Below are positions 22,801-33,879 of a stretch of DNA of 64,000 bases, in pieces. Below the pieces are notes generated by a model, which was not told the DNA's origin, did no database searches, and saw only the letters and a list, made by a program, of their open reading frames with translations. This DNA is from Toxonevra muliebris. Lineage: Eukaryota > Arthropoda > Insecta > Diptera > Pallopteridae. The first letter of the stretch is position 1; the number at the start of each line of letters is the position of its first letter. The translations under genes and the position numbers were made by a program. The stretch spans positions 69,619,235-69,683,234 of the forward strand of contig OY829326.1 of assembly GCA_963691655.1 (NCBI GenBank), read 5' to 3'.

Positions 22801-23307
22801 AGAATTCAGTTTTTTTTTTGTATTCGAGACACTGTTTCATTGATTTTCCTAATATCATAGGACTGTTTTTTAGGCCAAGGGGGTGATTAAAGCTCAAACT
22901 TTATCTTCATATTTATTTTCCGTTGAATACTTGGTTTATTTCATAAAAATATCTATACCGTCTTTTAATATGAAATTGTGATGAAGAATGAATAAATTTT
23001 TGTTTTTTTTTTTTCAAAACTAAATAAGTAAGGTTAATTCATGGCATAATGTAGAGTTAGACACCAATTTTCCAGATTTTTATAAAATCATTCAATATTC
23101 GTTGGGTATGAAAAATTCTTACACATATTGTATGTAATTTTTCACAATAAAAATAAACAGGATCTTCAGCAAATTCAGATTTCAAGAATATTAGATTTGG
23201 AAAAAAAATTCACTAGCTCTGCTTTTCTATTAGTAAGTAGCTCCCTTTAAAAATTTTCTTTTGTAATTAAAGTTAAATTTCAAAGCAGAAAAAAGTAGGA
23301 TTTTTAC
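22801..23307. other. AT-rich intron sequence
   Basis: No feature seen apart from T-rich tracts. Confidence 0.4.
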
Positions 23308-23453
23308 CTTGATGCGATATAAATCGTGAATCATTCTCCATTAGTTCGTAATTGGCCGTCTTACTTTGTACTCCTTGTGTAAGCGGCTGTAGACTTAAAA
23401 TCACTAACATAAATATCCACATATGCATTTTATTCACTTTTAGGATAATCATA
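23308..23453 (-). CDS. Sema5c: Semaphorin 5c-like gene, first coding exon (signal peptide)
   Basis: Seen: on the minus strand a polypyrimidine tract ending TTTACAG (intron side 23454-23455) is followed by an exon that closes at CATCAAG|GTAAAA (exon end 23308). The first ATG starts at 23452; two more in-frame ATGs follow 8 and 10 codons later (23428, 23422). The exon encodes about 48 residues: a short basic start, a hydrophobic stretch (WIFMLVILSLQPL) that looks like a cleavable signal peptide, then a polar segment ending RFISHQ. It ends after one base of a codon. That base (G) joins AT of the exon at 20005 to give Asp, giving an uninterrupted frame. Known: semaphorins are secreted or membrane axon-guidance proteins with an N-terminal signal peptide before the Sema domain; class 5 adds thrombospondin repeats and a membrane segment, all encoded outside this window. 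Inference: identity as Sema5c rests mainly on the next exon. The start just after the splice acceptor implies at least one noncoding upstream exon. Confidence 0.72.
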
Positions 23454-24177
23454 CTGTAAATAAAAGAAATATAAATAATTTGATTAATTTTTTATTACAG
23501 AATATATAGAATATGTTGTAGATTTAAAAAAAAAAATATAAAACTTAAAAAAAAAATCTAAGCAATTCATAATAATATTATTATCGATAAATTTAATGAA
23601 TAGTTAGAAAACTGAGCCTTGTTTATCCTAAAAAAACGAAAATCTCGGTCTACGCTCTTCGTGGGCTATTGTGCCATAATAGTAGTAATATTGATCAAAA
23701 AAATTAAAACGAAATGAAAAGTAACACAATCTAACATCAAAAATAATAACAAGGTTCTAAAAATGAATTATAATAGCACTCAAAACAACTTATAAGTGTC
23801 CTGGCATTTCAAAACTTTATATCTGATTTATATTTTCAGCAGGTTTCAAGTTTGGTACAATAAAACCTGAGATATCTTGGTTAGTTAGTTAGTATATTGT
23901 TTCCCCAAAACCTAAAGAAATGTATGAAAATTTACTTAGAGTTGTAAAACTTTTCCACAAGTAATTTAATCTATAAATTAAAAATATTTACCATTTATTT
24001 GAAATTATGCCAGAACTATGAAATAAGTTAAGCTTATTTATATATTTTACTACCCAGCTTGAGGAACACATAACTGATAAGATCGTAGTTTTAAAGAATG
24101 GTATCCAAAAAATTATATATTCTTATTTATATATTTGTCAAATTTCAATAACACGAGCTAATGCCGGTTTTTGTTTC

Positions 24178-24222
24178 TTTTGCAGATTATACATATTTTT
24201 TTTTGCAGATTATACATATTTT
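24178..24222 (+). repeat. 22-23-bp tandem duplication
   Basis: TTTTGCAGATTATACATATT occurs twice head to tail (24178 and 24201). Confidence 0.75.
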
Positions 24223-24439
24223 CTTTTCAATTATCTCCAAGAACAATGCACTTCCGAAAACATATATGCAGTTGAGCCCACATCACTACTGCACCTGGCT
24301 TTTCTTGCATTGAAATCTTTTATTTTTTTTAATATAAACGCACAATGAAATAAAAAATATATTTTCTATTCAAAATATAGAATATGTATTCACGATACAA
24401 TCAACCACTTTTACAAATCTACAAAACGATACGAGTTAC

Positions 24440-24483
24440 AACGACTACTTGCAACGGCCGCAACTCAATACGAACTGAACTGA
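24440..24483 (-). promoter_or_regulatory. Candidate minus-strand core promoter (Inr + DPE)
   Basis: Seen on the minus strand: tandem initiator matches TCAGTT, the second with A+1 at 24476, and AGTAGT at +28 to +33 (24449-24444), which matches five of six positions of the insect DPE (RGWYVT) at the canonical spacing. No TATA box is evident, as expected for DPE promoters. It lies about 1 kb upstream of the acceptor of the first Sema5c coding exon. A possible 5' splice site, CCAG|GTGCAG, lies about 190 bp downstream near 24287. Inference: start site of a Sema5c 5' exon. Chance matches are quite possible. Confidence 0.25.
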
Positions 24484-24489
24484 AATGGA

Positions 24490-25859
24490 AAACAAAGTAC
24501 GAAACTAAACCGAAAATTAAAGTCAAACTCAAGTATAGAACAGAATAGAAAAACAAATGCAGTCGTTTCTAATTTCAAAACCAGCCAGGCTTCAACCAAT
24601 ATATAAATTGTACAGACTGACAGACATTGTCATAAAAATCACATACACACACTACATAAATGAAAATCGAACCTTTCTTTGCCATTTCGAATTCTACACG
24701 TACTATATACATAAGAGTGTATCCATCAGATACTCCACTCGCATGATGTTAGTAACACTGGCAGACGTGTATAATACAAAAACATATTTCATTTAGAGAG
24801 AAACTCTAATGAAGTATAGATAAATTACATATAAACACATAAATAGAATACGAAAAATACATATATGTAAGTTAGACAAAAATTCGTGCCGGTAAATGAA
24901 AAAAATGCAACGAATTTTGTGACCATAGACAATGGATAATTTTCTATGGATTACAACATTCAACAAACATATTAGCATGAGTGTTGAAGGAAAAGACAAG
25001 CGCAGGCACGTGTATGGAAAGTGAAATCAATTAGATGAAACAGAGTGTTAGTGGTAGATACAGGTAGACAGACATCACCATACAAGAAGAGACAAAGATT
25101 GAGAGACATTAAAAAAAAGAGACAGAAATCCTATGAGACCGACTGAATCTGAAGAGACATACATATTTTATATATACAGTTATATATAGAGAGTTAATGA
25201 GTTAAATGATATTTTATCCAAAAATTTTGTTGGAGACAAACAATCATTTATGCAAGGATCAATAAAGGGGCGACCCACACACAGCTGGTGAACCAGGATT
25301 TATGCTGTGACACGCACAACACGTTGACCAGACAGATAGACAAATAGACAGACAGAGAGATCCTTTGCCTAATTCTCAATTGATGATGAGATTTGGATTA
25401 ATTCTCGATGTAGTAATAAGCCAATGTTTTTAATACTTTATAAGGAGACCAATCATAGAATTTTGATTTCAAACAAAATTTTAAGTTGCAAGTCGTATCT
25501 TCGAAGTTCCCCTGTATTATTATTCTAATGTAGAATGTATATCCTGACGTCTCCTGCTAATTTTACATTTACACACGGCGATTTCTCCCACCATTGTTTT
25601 ACTCGTAAGCGAGGGAAGGAAAACGAAAGCAGGCAAGCCAAAAAATATAAGAGCTCAAGTACTATTTAAATAGAACAAATATAATATTTTTATGGATAAC
25701 AAAAAATCAGTGAGAAAAATCGTAGCAAAATTGGCATGAGTAAATGTAGACTTAGAGATGGGTACATATCTTCTTCTAAACAGAGCCTGCAGAGTGGAGA
25801 GGTATGTTTTTGTGAAAGTAATATCCTGTAAGTTAAATCTAGAACTTTGCATTGCGATG
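24490..25859. other. Upstream AT-rich DNA with simple repeats
   Basis: GACA/GATA-type simple sequence (AGACAGATAGACAAATAGAC, around 25329-25360). No exon recognised. Confidence 0.4.
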
Positions 25860-26480
25860 TATTGTTAGAAGTTATTGTAGCTGTAGCGCGACCTGTGAGA
25901 TGTACGTCCCTCTTCTCTATCTAGTCTAATCTGCCTAGGGAGCCTCATCCAGTCCAGTCTCACTCAGCAATTGGAGTACTGCGTCCGTAACTATAAATCA
26001 GTGCTGCGCACTTTACACATGCCCAGATATTTCATTCTTTTGTGTATCAGTGCTGCAGAATGCGCTAAAATGTGTTCTGAACATTCCGCTTTCTCAGTGC
26101 AGAATACATAATAAGCTTCCCTCTATACCTATTTTACAGAGGTGTTTTCTGAGTCCACAGTGCCCAGTCAGACTATTTTTGTTAAAACCAATACAGAATG
26201 CATAGATATTGTTATTATAATTACCTAGAAGCGCTTTGGACTACCCGTAAGATTGGTAAAGAGTTAGGGCTTCTTGTTTATCTCTTCCTGTCTGAGTGTT
26301 CAAAATAGGTTCAGGTCCCATGAATGCGTTCGCTGCCCCCTCTTTGGCGAGCTCGTCTGCTTGTTCGTTTTCTTTTATTCAAAATTTCCTTATCGGCTCA
26401 GAGTGTTTGATCCTTGGCCCAAATATTCCTGTCATAGTTCCACCTTCGGTTCATGACACATCTCAATACCACCTAATCGT
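25860..26480 (-). mobile_element. Non-LTR retrotransposon RNase H to 3' end fragment
   Basis: Minus strand, in order: TGIFGPRIKHSEPI (near 26435), the early RNase H strand; then, after an internal deletion, ENEQADELAKEGAANAFMGP (from about 26370), the GNE.ADELA..GA..F.GPEP end; then SLTGHCGLRKHLCKIGIEGS (near 26170), the zinc-knuckle start; AECSEHILAHSAALIHKRMK (near 26095), the EH..C.C segment with its cysteines lost; and LLSETGLDEAP (near 25965), like the FL..IGL.D.L C-terminus. A probable 3'UTR follows to about 25860. It is related to the copy at 45780-46876. Plus-strand frames here (26274-26841) are antisense shadows. Confidence 0.7.
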
Positions 26481-27045
26481 GTATTCTTAGAATGTGAAGT
26501 TGTATTTAACACCCTCCCATCTGTTCTTACTACTAAGTCTTGCAAAAATGTGTTTCTCGAAGTTTTACCACCTATTCATTCTGTCCTCGGGACAGCCCAA
26601 AAGAGAGTTGTGTTTTGTTTTGCCGGAATATCTCGGTTTTCAGGCTCTACAGATCTTCCCGCCAACCTTTTATCTTTTGTTGTTCTTACGATATCTTTTG
26701 TTTTCTTTTTTGCACATGCTTTTTCTTAAGGTGGATGTGGTAGACATGCAAGCAACTACATATTCTATGGATCTCCTTCTTATTGTATTAAGATTGTCGT
26801 CTGCAGCATTTCAAACTTCAGAAATTGTACTTTTAGGATAAGTGAGGTTGCCGATGTTATCAATGCATTAACCAAAATACATACATAATGTAATATTGAT
26901 AAACGCTTCAATCTTTCCGCAATGACATGTTATATTAAAAAGGAGTAGAGTAGAGTGGATTTTTTAATAAAACAAATTGTAAAAAAAATTGTTATTTAAT
27001 TAAATTTTTTTCTTAAATCGGCTTCGGTCGAACTCTATAAAGGAG

Positions 27046-27080
27046 TATAAAACGAACAGCTTCTAGAGCAGTGCTGATCA
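27046..27080 (+). promoter_or_regulatory. Possible TATA-type core promoter
   Basis: TATAAAAC near 27046 in a locally less AT-rich patch (CTATAAAGGAGTATAAAACG). No transcript body was recognised downstream, so this may be chance. Confidence 0.12.
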
Positions 27081-27480
27081 TCCACATTTATTGTGATCGA
27101 TTAAGCTCTTTTCCAATATAAATGAACCTGTACATGTACATGTAAAATCTGCAACACGCTTTTGACAAGCGTTATTTTTTAGGCCTTCGTATTTACTACG
27201 TGGATGATCCTATATACAACTGGGTTTATTCTCTTCTTTATTTTGTGCTACCATTTTACAGTAGAAGAGAGAAGAAAACATAACAGATCCTTCAGCTATT
27301 TATTATTTTTCTTCCACTACTTTCTACTTAGCACTGAACACAAATGACGAATGTTGACTTTATAATTGTTTTCGTTATTATTGTATTACTCCAACAACAA
27401 CAAATATAATGTGAAAGAACAAAAAAAGAGGAGAAGTTGTGACAACATGTCAGTATTCAAATAAATCTCACTCTGCCTCA

Positions 27481-27484
<4 letters not shown>

Positions 27485-27514
<30 letters not shown>
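27485..27514 (+). repeat. (CT)15 microsatellite
   Basis: Uninterrupted CT dinucleotides. Confidence 0.95.
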
Positions 27515-27518
<4 letters not shown>

Positions 27519-27519
27519 A

Positions 27520-30500
27520 AAACGTTGCTGTTTTAGGTTTCCTGGTACTCTCGGTATATGATTTCAAATAAATTACAATCGCTGTCTTGTAAATGCTTAT
27601 TTTAATTTTAAGCTGTGAGAAATTTTGAGAGAAGGATTACTTGCAGTTGTTGCCGCTGGTATTTTATGTCTTTGGTTTTTGTACTAAATCTAATTGTAAA
27701 CTATTTATACGGATTGTCTTGTCGTTTGTTTTATTACTTTTTTGTGTAAAATGGTTAATTTCCGGTCATTGGGGTTTTTATGGTAATTTTTTTATGTGGT
27801 TGTTAAACGTTTTATGTTCAAGCGTGTTTCTGGAGAGATATAATATTAGAAAACTCTTTTGTTTTCTTATTGTTTTGGGAAAAATAATTCATTGGCTATA
27901 AAATTTAATAATAAGAAAAGTAGCCGTTTATGGCTAACGAGCGTCATTGTGTTTCTCTTTTTTATTGAGTTAAAAATTACACATTCAAAATGCATGGAGA
28001 GCGGAATAACTTATCTCTCGTTATATGTCAAAAATACTCAGAGTGCAAATGTAGTACTTTTTGTTAGTGTTATATAATAAAATGGAGCAACACTTCTTCA
28101 TCTTTTTCTACTTTGTCATACACAGTAGGATAATAACCCAGTAGGAAGTTAGGGAATATGAAAAATCAGAGTGGTATTTGGATCAAAATCGAGTTAAGAC
28201 CAATTTTTGAATTCAGTTTCAAACTATTCTTAGTAGTATTTTTAACTGAGAAAATTTTTGAATTTATCTAACTTTTTATAGAACACATTCCAGTGACTAA
28301 AGTTTGCTTACATATACTAAACAAAATTTTATAGAACCTACCAATTTAATTACTGCTCTGTTACTTAATTGTTTCTATTTTTCACTTTTCCTCGGAAGTA
28401 AATAACTGCATGTCATTTGAATTACGAAACCATTCATCATCCCTAAAAGAATCCTTCTTCGCATCTGCATACATGATTTATCTTTGTTTTAAAATAAACA
28501 TTAAGGAAACGGAAGTTGATTTCGATGTGTTTATATAATAAAATTTTTGTTTAAAATTCACTTATCATTTTTAATAAAAATAAAAATGTTTTCAACAGAT
28601 GGTAAATATAATAAACAACAAAAAACAATAAAAAATAAAATATATCTGTACTTATTTTAGATACTTTCCATTTAAGAGAATTTTTCCTGTCAAAATTATG
28701 TATTTTATTTTTATTTATAGACATTTTTCTTTTCATAATTCTTATCTTCCTTCTCTTATAGAATTTTTGTAATTTTTTTATATTTTGTTTATGATTTTTG
28801 TTTTTTTGTAATACCAATTTAAATAAATAATCATGAAATTAAATTTCATATAAACTTTGACATTAATTACGCATAAATTATAAGTCGTAAAATTATATAA
28901 ACACTCAATTTAAAGAAGTAAAATTTAGATTCAAAACTTTTATACTATTATATTTATCAACAAAAAAATAAATAAAAAAATATTTAAAATACTGTAACGA
29001 ATTTCAAATGTGGAATTTATATAGAAAAATTTTTGTGTTTGAAGTATAAATTCCAAGTATCAAGGTTAAAATATTTTTAAATATTGATAAGCATATTCCA
29101 ACTGATTTATAGAGTTTAATTTAGTTTATACCAAAACCATCAGAAAAACAAAAGTTATGGCTATGACTAGACAGAGGAGTCATGTTGACATTAGACATCC
29201 AACTTTAATCTGTCTGCTTGCTGGTGTCTACAGAACAAATTGTCTTAGCACAAATGCAGATGAAAATGACAGAAAGGCATCTTGTGCAATTCACAGATTC
29301 ATTATAAAAATGAGAGGAAGGTAGAATTGATGAAATTTTTCCCGGCGCTATGTACACATGTATGTACATGAATGATAACTTAATATTATGGCGACACATT
29401 TCTAGACAAATCTGTTAGATATCATCGATATCAAGTTCGATAGTTTGTAAATCTTTTAAGAACTAAAAAACGACATTCTGTTGACTGTATTGAAATGCGA
29501 GCATGTTAATCTGAGTAGGCTTATATTTGCACCAATAGGAATTGCATTGAAGCATGAAAATTGCACTGAATTGCTGTTTAAGAAATACCTATGTATGTAA
29601 ATCTTTGAATGCACAAATCATGTAATTTATTCAAGGCTTTTTTTAGTATTTCGTCGTTAATATCGCTGTTTAAAATAAAAAATACTAAATCGAAAGTCAC
29701 GTGACATTGCCAATTAATGCTGAACGCCTTCTATAAATTTTTATTATTTATTTCAATCCACAAAAAAAAATATCTGAATAAAAACATGTTACCATAAACT
29801 GCAAAAACAAAAATATGCAAAAAATGAGAATTTAGCACAAAAAGATTACATATTACATATATGAACTTTAAAAAAAAAAACGAGGACAAAATGTAAAACG
29901 TCAGTACAAAATCAATAAAAAGTTGTAAATTAAGTTATAACCAAATATAGAGCATAATTATTTCCAAAAAAAAATAATAATAATAAAACAAGACGAGACA
30001 AGTTAAGAATAACAAAATTGTGCAATGAAATTGAAAACCTCATTTTAAATTAACTTTGAATAGATCGCTGATCTTTAGCGCGATCATAAATCATAAATTT
30101 ATATTCATATATTTAAAAATTTAAACAAAATATTTAACGCTTTTTGTGGATTATAATACAAAAGAAAAAAGATTTTTTTGTGCATAATTTGAGGTAAAAA
30201 AAAAACAATAAAATGACAACAGGTGGAATAAAATATACAAAAAAAAAAACAGACCAAAGACTAACTAAATTTAAATTAAAGCGCACATTTTTGACATTAA
30301 ACTGGTGGTCTAAATTAAAATACAATATATGCATATTTTAAATAAATTCAATAAATTCAACCTTTAAGCAACATTTACATAATTTTACAAATTTGTATAA
30401 CAGAAAAATATTAACAAAAAAATAAACATTAATAAATTCATTAATAATTTTATACAAAAATCAATAAATAAATTTTATTTCTACATAAAAGTGCAATAAA

Positions 30501-33035
30501 TAATGGAGGGAGTTAGTTTTTGGGTAAAAATTTACCAAACATAATTATGCAAATTTGTTTAATTTTTTTTTTCAAATTTATATAATAATAAGCAAACTTG
30601 TGTCTTTTTGTATTTTTATTTAATATGTATGAATTTATGTTGGAAATTAAATTTTAATTTGAATTAACTAAGCAACATCGATTTTGTTTATTTGTGCGAC
30701 ATTTTTCTTTTCATTTTTCTTTTTCCGTGTTTTTTTTTTTTTATTTATATTTATTTTAATATTATGCCAAATTACTGGAATCGTTTATAATTTGAAAACC
30801 AAAATCTCATAAATATCTAACAAATTTATTTTTTGTATATTTTATAGTTAAGCACGCGTTTTAAACCGCGATTAGTTTCAACAGCTTTCAAATGGCGCTA
30901 AACTAACATCAGCACGCATTTTGTTTGAAATACATTAAATTTTAGGTTTTTTATTATTATTATTTTTTTTTTTTTGGTTTGAAATTCAAATGAATTTCTT
31001 TGCAAGTCAAATTGAATTTGTTTTTATTATTTTCTTTCTTATTATTTTTTACTATAATTTTTTATTCCTATTTTACGATTGTTAATTTTCTCAAAGACAC
31101 TTGACTTAATTGAACTGTTTGCCATAAATAATAATAAGTTTATTACAGTCTCTCATTTTATTATTTTTTACATAGAGTTTTATGATTGCCCTAAAATTCT
31201 ATATTTTTTAAAGTGTTTATTTTTTTTTTTTACTTAACTCGCGTGCGTGCTCATCTATGAATTTGAATTGGCACAACGCTCACTCACTCATTTCTGTTTA
31301 AGGCTTTTTTAATTTGCATACAAATTTTATTTTTATTATTTATGATTGCAAAAGAAGAGACATCAATTAAAATTAATCTTTTTTCAATCGAAAGCAAGCA
31401 AAACTAAATATGGTTTCAATACACGAGACTCAAATGCAAATGAATTCTAAATTATAAAAGAATTGAAATGAAGTAAGCTACAAAATTTTTATATAAAAAA
31501 AAGAAGAAAAACTGAAAAATTTTATTATTATTATTATTATTATGTAAATTTAAAACAAAAAAATAAAAAACAAAACAGAATTATCGCTAAAATTGGGTCA
31601 AGGTTTTGTTTGTTTTTATTTATTTTGACAACAAACAGACATGAAATTTATTTTACATTGTACTATCAATAGAAATGTTTAGCAAAGCAATCAATTCCGG
31701 GTTTCTTACTCAAGCGTTGACAATTCTATACCGAAATTTATATATGCATTCATATGGACATTCCATTCCTATGTTTATCATATTAAGATAATCAATTTCC
31801 GTTTCCGCACATACCATACTGCAGTGTTGAAAGATTTATGTTTATTTTTAAGTACTAACTACTACCTAAAATATTTTAAATCGCTATGCGGCTATTTCTT
31901 TGTTCTTGTAGAAAGTTTCATAATGCCCAAAAAAAAAAAGATCAAGAGTAGCGAAAAGGAAGTACTAGAAAACTGAAATCATTACAATAAAGAAAAGGTT
32001 TTCTAACTAACCATAGAATTAACAATTAGATTAATGGAGTATTTTGCTGTAAATTAAATTAAAAATTCAAATTGTGACCTTTGACCTATTATGATCTAAG
32101 ACCTCTATTGTGTCATCAACAATTTGGAAGTAATTCTCAAACAATACAGATACTTAATTTTTATAAAAAATATTATTAATAAAGCATAAAACGTAAATAA
32201 AATAGAAAAATTAGTTAATAAGTAGAAGAGCATATGATTATTAGAAATTTTCTTGAAAATCCAAAATTTGAAATGACTTAAATTAATAAATTGTAAATAC
32301 TCGAATTTAAATCTACTGGTAATTTTCTTACGCTAATAAGGTGAAAGTCTACGATCTGCGTTAGTATACCTAGATCTAAAGTTTGTATGTATGTAGATCA
32401 TAGTCTCAATAAGGGTTCGGAATTAAGAAGTAAAGAATATGCTCCATTGAGCCCTGTGGGTTCCCGAAATTTTCAAGGAGCTCCACGCGAATATCAAATT
32501 TTCAAATTCAAATCACTTATGCTTGGATTTTTTTTAACATAAAGACTAATACTATAAAGACTAAGGGTTCCGCAAAATCGAATGCCATCCAAAAGGATTC
32601 TGCGGGCAAAAGAGATTGAAGACCACTGGTTTTGAGTTTTAATATGTGTGTTGCCATTTTTAAAAGAAAAACTAATTAATTACTAACTCGCATAACTACT
32701 AACATATATCTTCTAAATAAAACCGGCACCAAATATAAAGGAAAAACTATAAGGTGGCGAATCTACGATTTGGGTTTGGAAGAGGCTAAAATTTTAAAAT
32801 GGTTTTGAACTAATAACTTTGTAGTATGGGTATCTGGAATAATTGGCAACAACAATAAGCCCTTCATATCACACTTTGCCACAAAGTTTTCACTCCCCCC
32901 CCCCCCCTCCTCGACGTCACGTCAAATCCTGATTCAAAAAGGAGAAAAAAGAGCAAATAAAACGTTTTTGAGATGGTCCAGAGCAGAACAAACTAGAAAA
33001 GAGAATAAATTGGAAACCAAATTATAAATCAGATC
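27520..33035. other. 5.5 kb of AT-rich DNA without recognised gene
   Basis: Poly-A and poly-T runs, a TTA microsatellite (31521-31543) and a C13 tract (32895-32907). The open frames (for example 27641-27901, 28817-28551) are low-complexity artefacts. Confidence 0.45.
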
Positions 33036-33039
33036 AATA

Positions 33040-33605
33040 ACCAAACTAACATCCTGACCAAAATTCAAACCCAAACATCAGATTAAAATTCCAGACCAAA
33101 CATTGGCCAAAAATCAAATAAAAACTCAGCTTGATATTTAGACCAAAAAGCCAAACCAGAAATCAAATCAATAGTAGACTAAAAATCAGGGCACAATTCA
33201 GACACAAACTCGAATTAAAACTCTGACCAAAACTCAGCTCGAGATTCAGATCAAAATCCGACTCAAAATTCAAACCAAAAACTAAGCCAAAAGTTAGGCC
33301 AAAATTTAAACCCAAACTAGAACCAAAAATTTGACCAAAACTCCGACTGAAAAACAAACAGATCAAGCTTCAGACCCAAACCGATATAAGTAGACCCAAT
33401 TCGATATTTAAGCCGAAATTAAAGACAAAAATCAAACCGAAAATTAAACTAAAATCATACTAAAAATCAGAGTCAATTCAGAGCATACTAAAAATTAAAA
33501 ATTAGATTCCAACTAAAATTCAGAACAAAAACCAATCGAAATTCTGACCAAAACTCAAATCAATTTTTAAATGAAAATTCAAACCAAAAATCAGACCAAA
33601 TTCTG
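33040..33605 (-). repeat. Degenerate 12-bp minisatellite array 3
   Basis: The plus strand shows CAGACCAAAAATCAGACCAAA-type repeats, the reverse complement of the family at 408-655 and 15190-15605. About 560 bp. The frame 33366-33163 (FGLNFGLTFGL) is simply the translated repeat. Confidence 0.75.
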
Positions 33606-33689
33606 AAATCAATATTTCCTTAACAAAAATTTAAAAAATACTATTCACACTAAAATGCGAGCAACTAATTTGGTTGTTAAATGTTATTA

Positions 33690-33875
33690 TAACTAAGTAA
33701 TGAAACCGAATCGATATAACGTTCCGGTTTCGATTTCGGTTTCGTCAAGTGTTACGGTTGCGTTCTTCAACATTTATTGGGTTTTCGTTTGCGTTCCGGT
33801 TACGGGTTTAGAAAAGCAAAGTGCTAAAAATACCGAACCAATTTGTACCGGTTCCAGTGTTTAAATTGGTTTCGG
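33690..33875 (+). repeat. GGTTTCG/CCGGTT-rich patch
   Basis: Repeated short words GGTTTCG, TTCCGGTT and CGGTTTCG (for example 33722-33750, 33791-33808, 33837-33850, 33868-33878) with far more CpG than the surroundings. Origin unknown. Confidence 0.5.
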
Positions 33876-33879
33876 TATC

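Larger units (their letters stand above)
20006..23307 (-). other. Intron between the two Sema5c-like coding exons
   Basis: Bounded by donor GTAAAA (minus strand, from 23307) and acceptor TTTTAG (ending 20006). It is a phase 1 intron of about 3.3 kb. It contains an inverted repeat enclosing a SINE (20644-21283), a 24-T tract (21321-21344) and a plus-strand non-LTR retrotransposon 3' end (22195-22800). Confidence 0.75.

Noticed and set aside
26274..26841. Several overlapping plus-strand frames
   Set aside because: Mostly antisense to the retroelement fragment reading ADELAKEGA..GPEP and its flank on the minus strand; no domain of their own.
27155..27180. ACGCTT-loop-AAGCGT stem followed by T run, terminator-like
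   Set aside because: Rho-independent termination does not apply in an insect nucleus; likely chance.
32895..32907. C13 tract (also C11 at 59305-59315)
   Set aside because: Simple homopolymers with no accompanying structure; noted only as oddities in AT-rich DNA.
33163..33366. Periodic FGLNFGLTFGL protein
   Set aside because: Direct translation of the 12-bp minisatellite; the same artefact appears at arrays 1 and 2.
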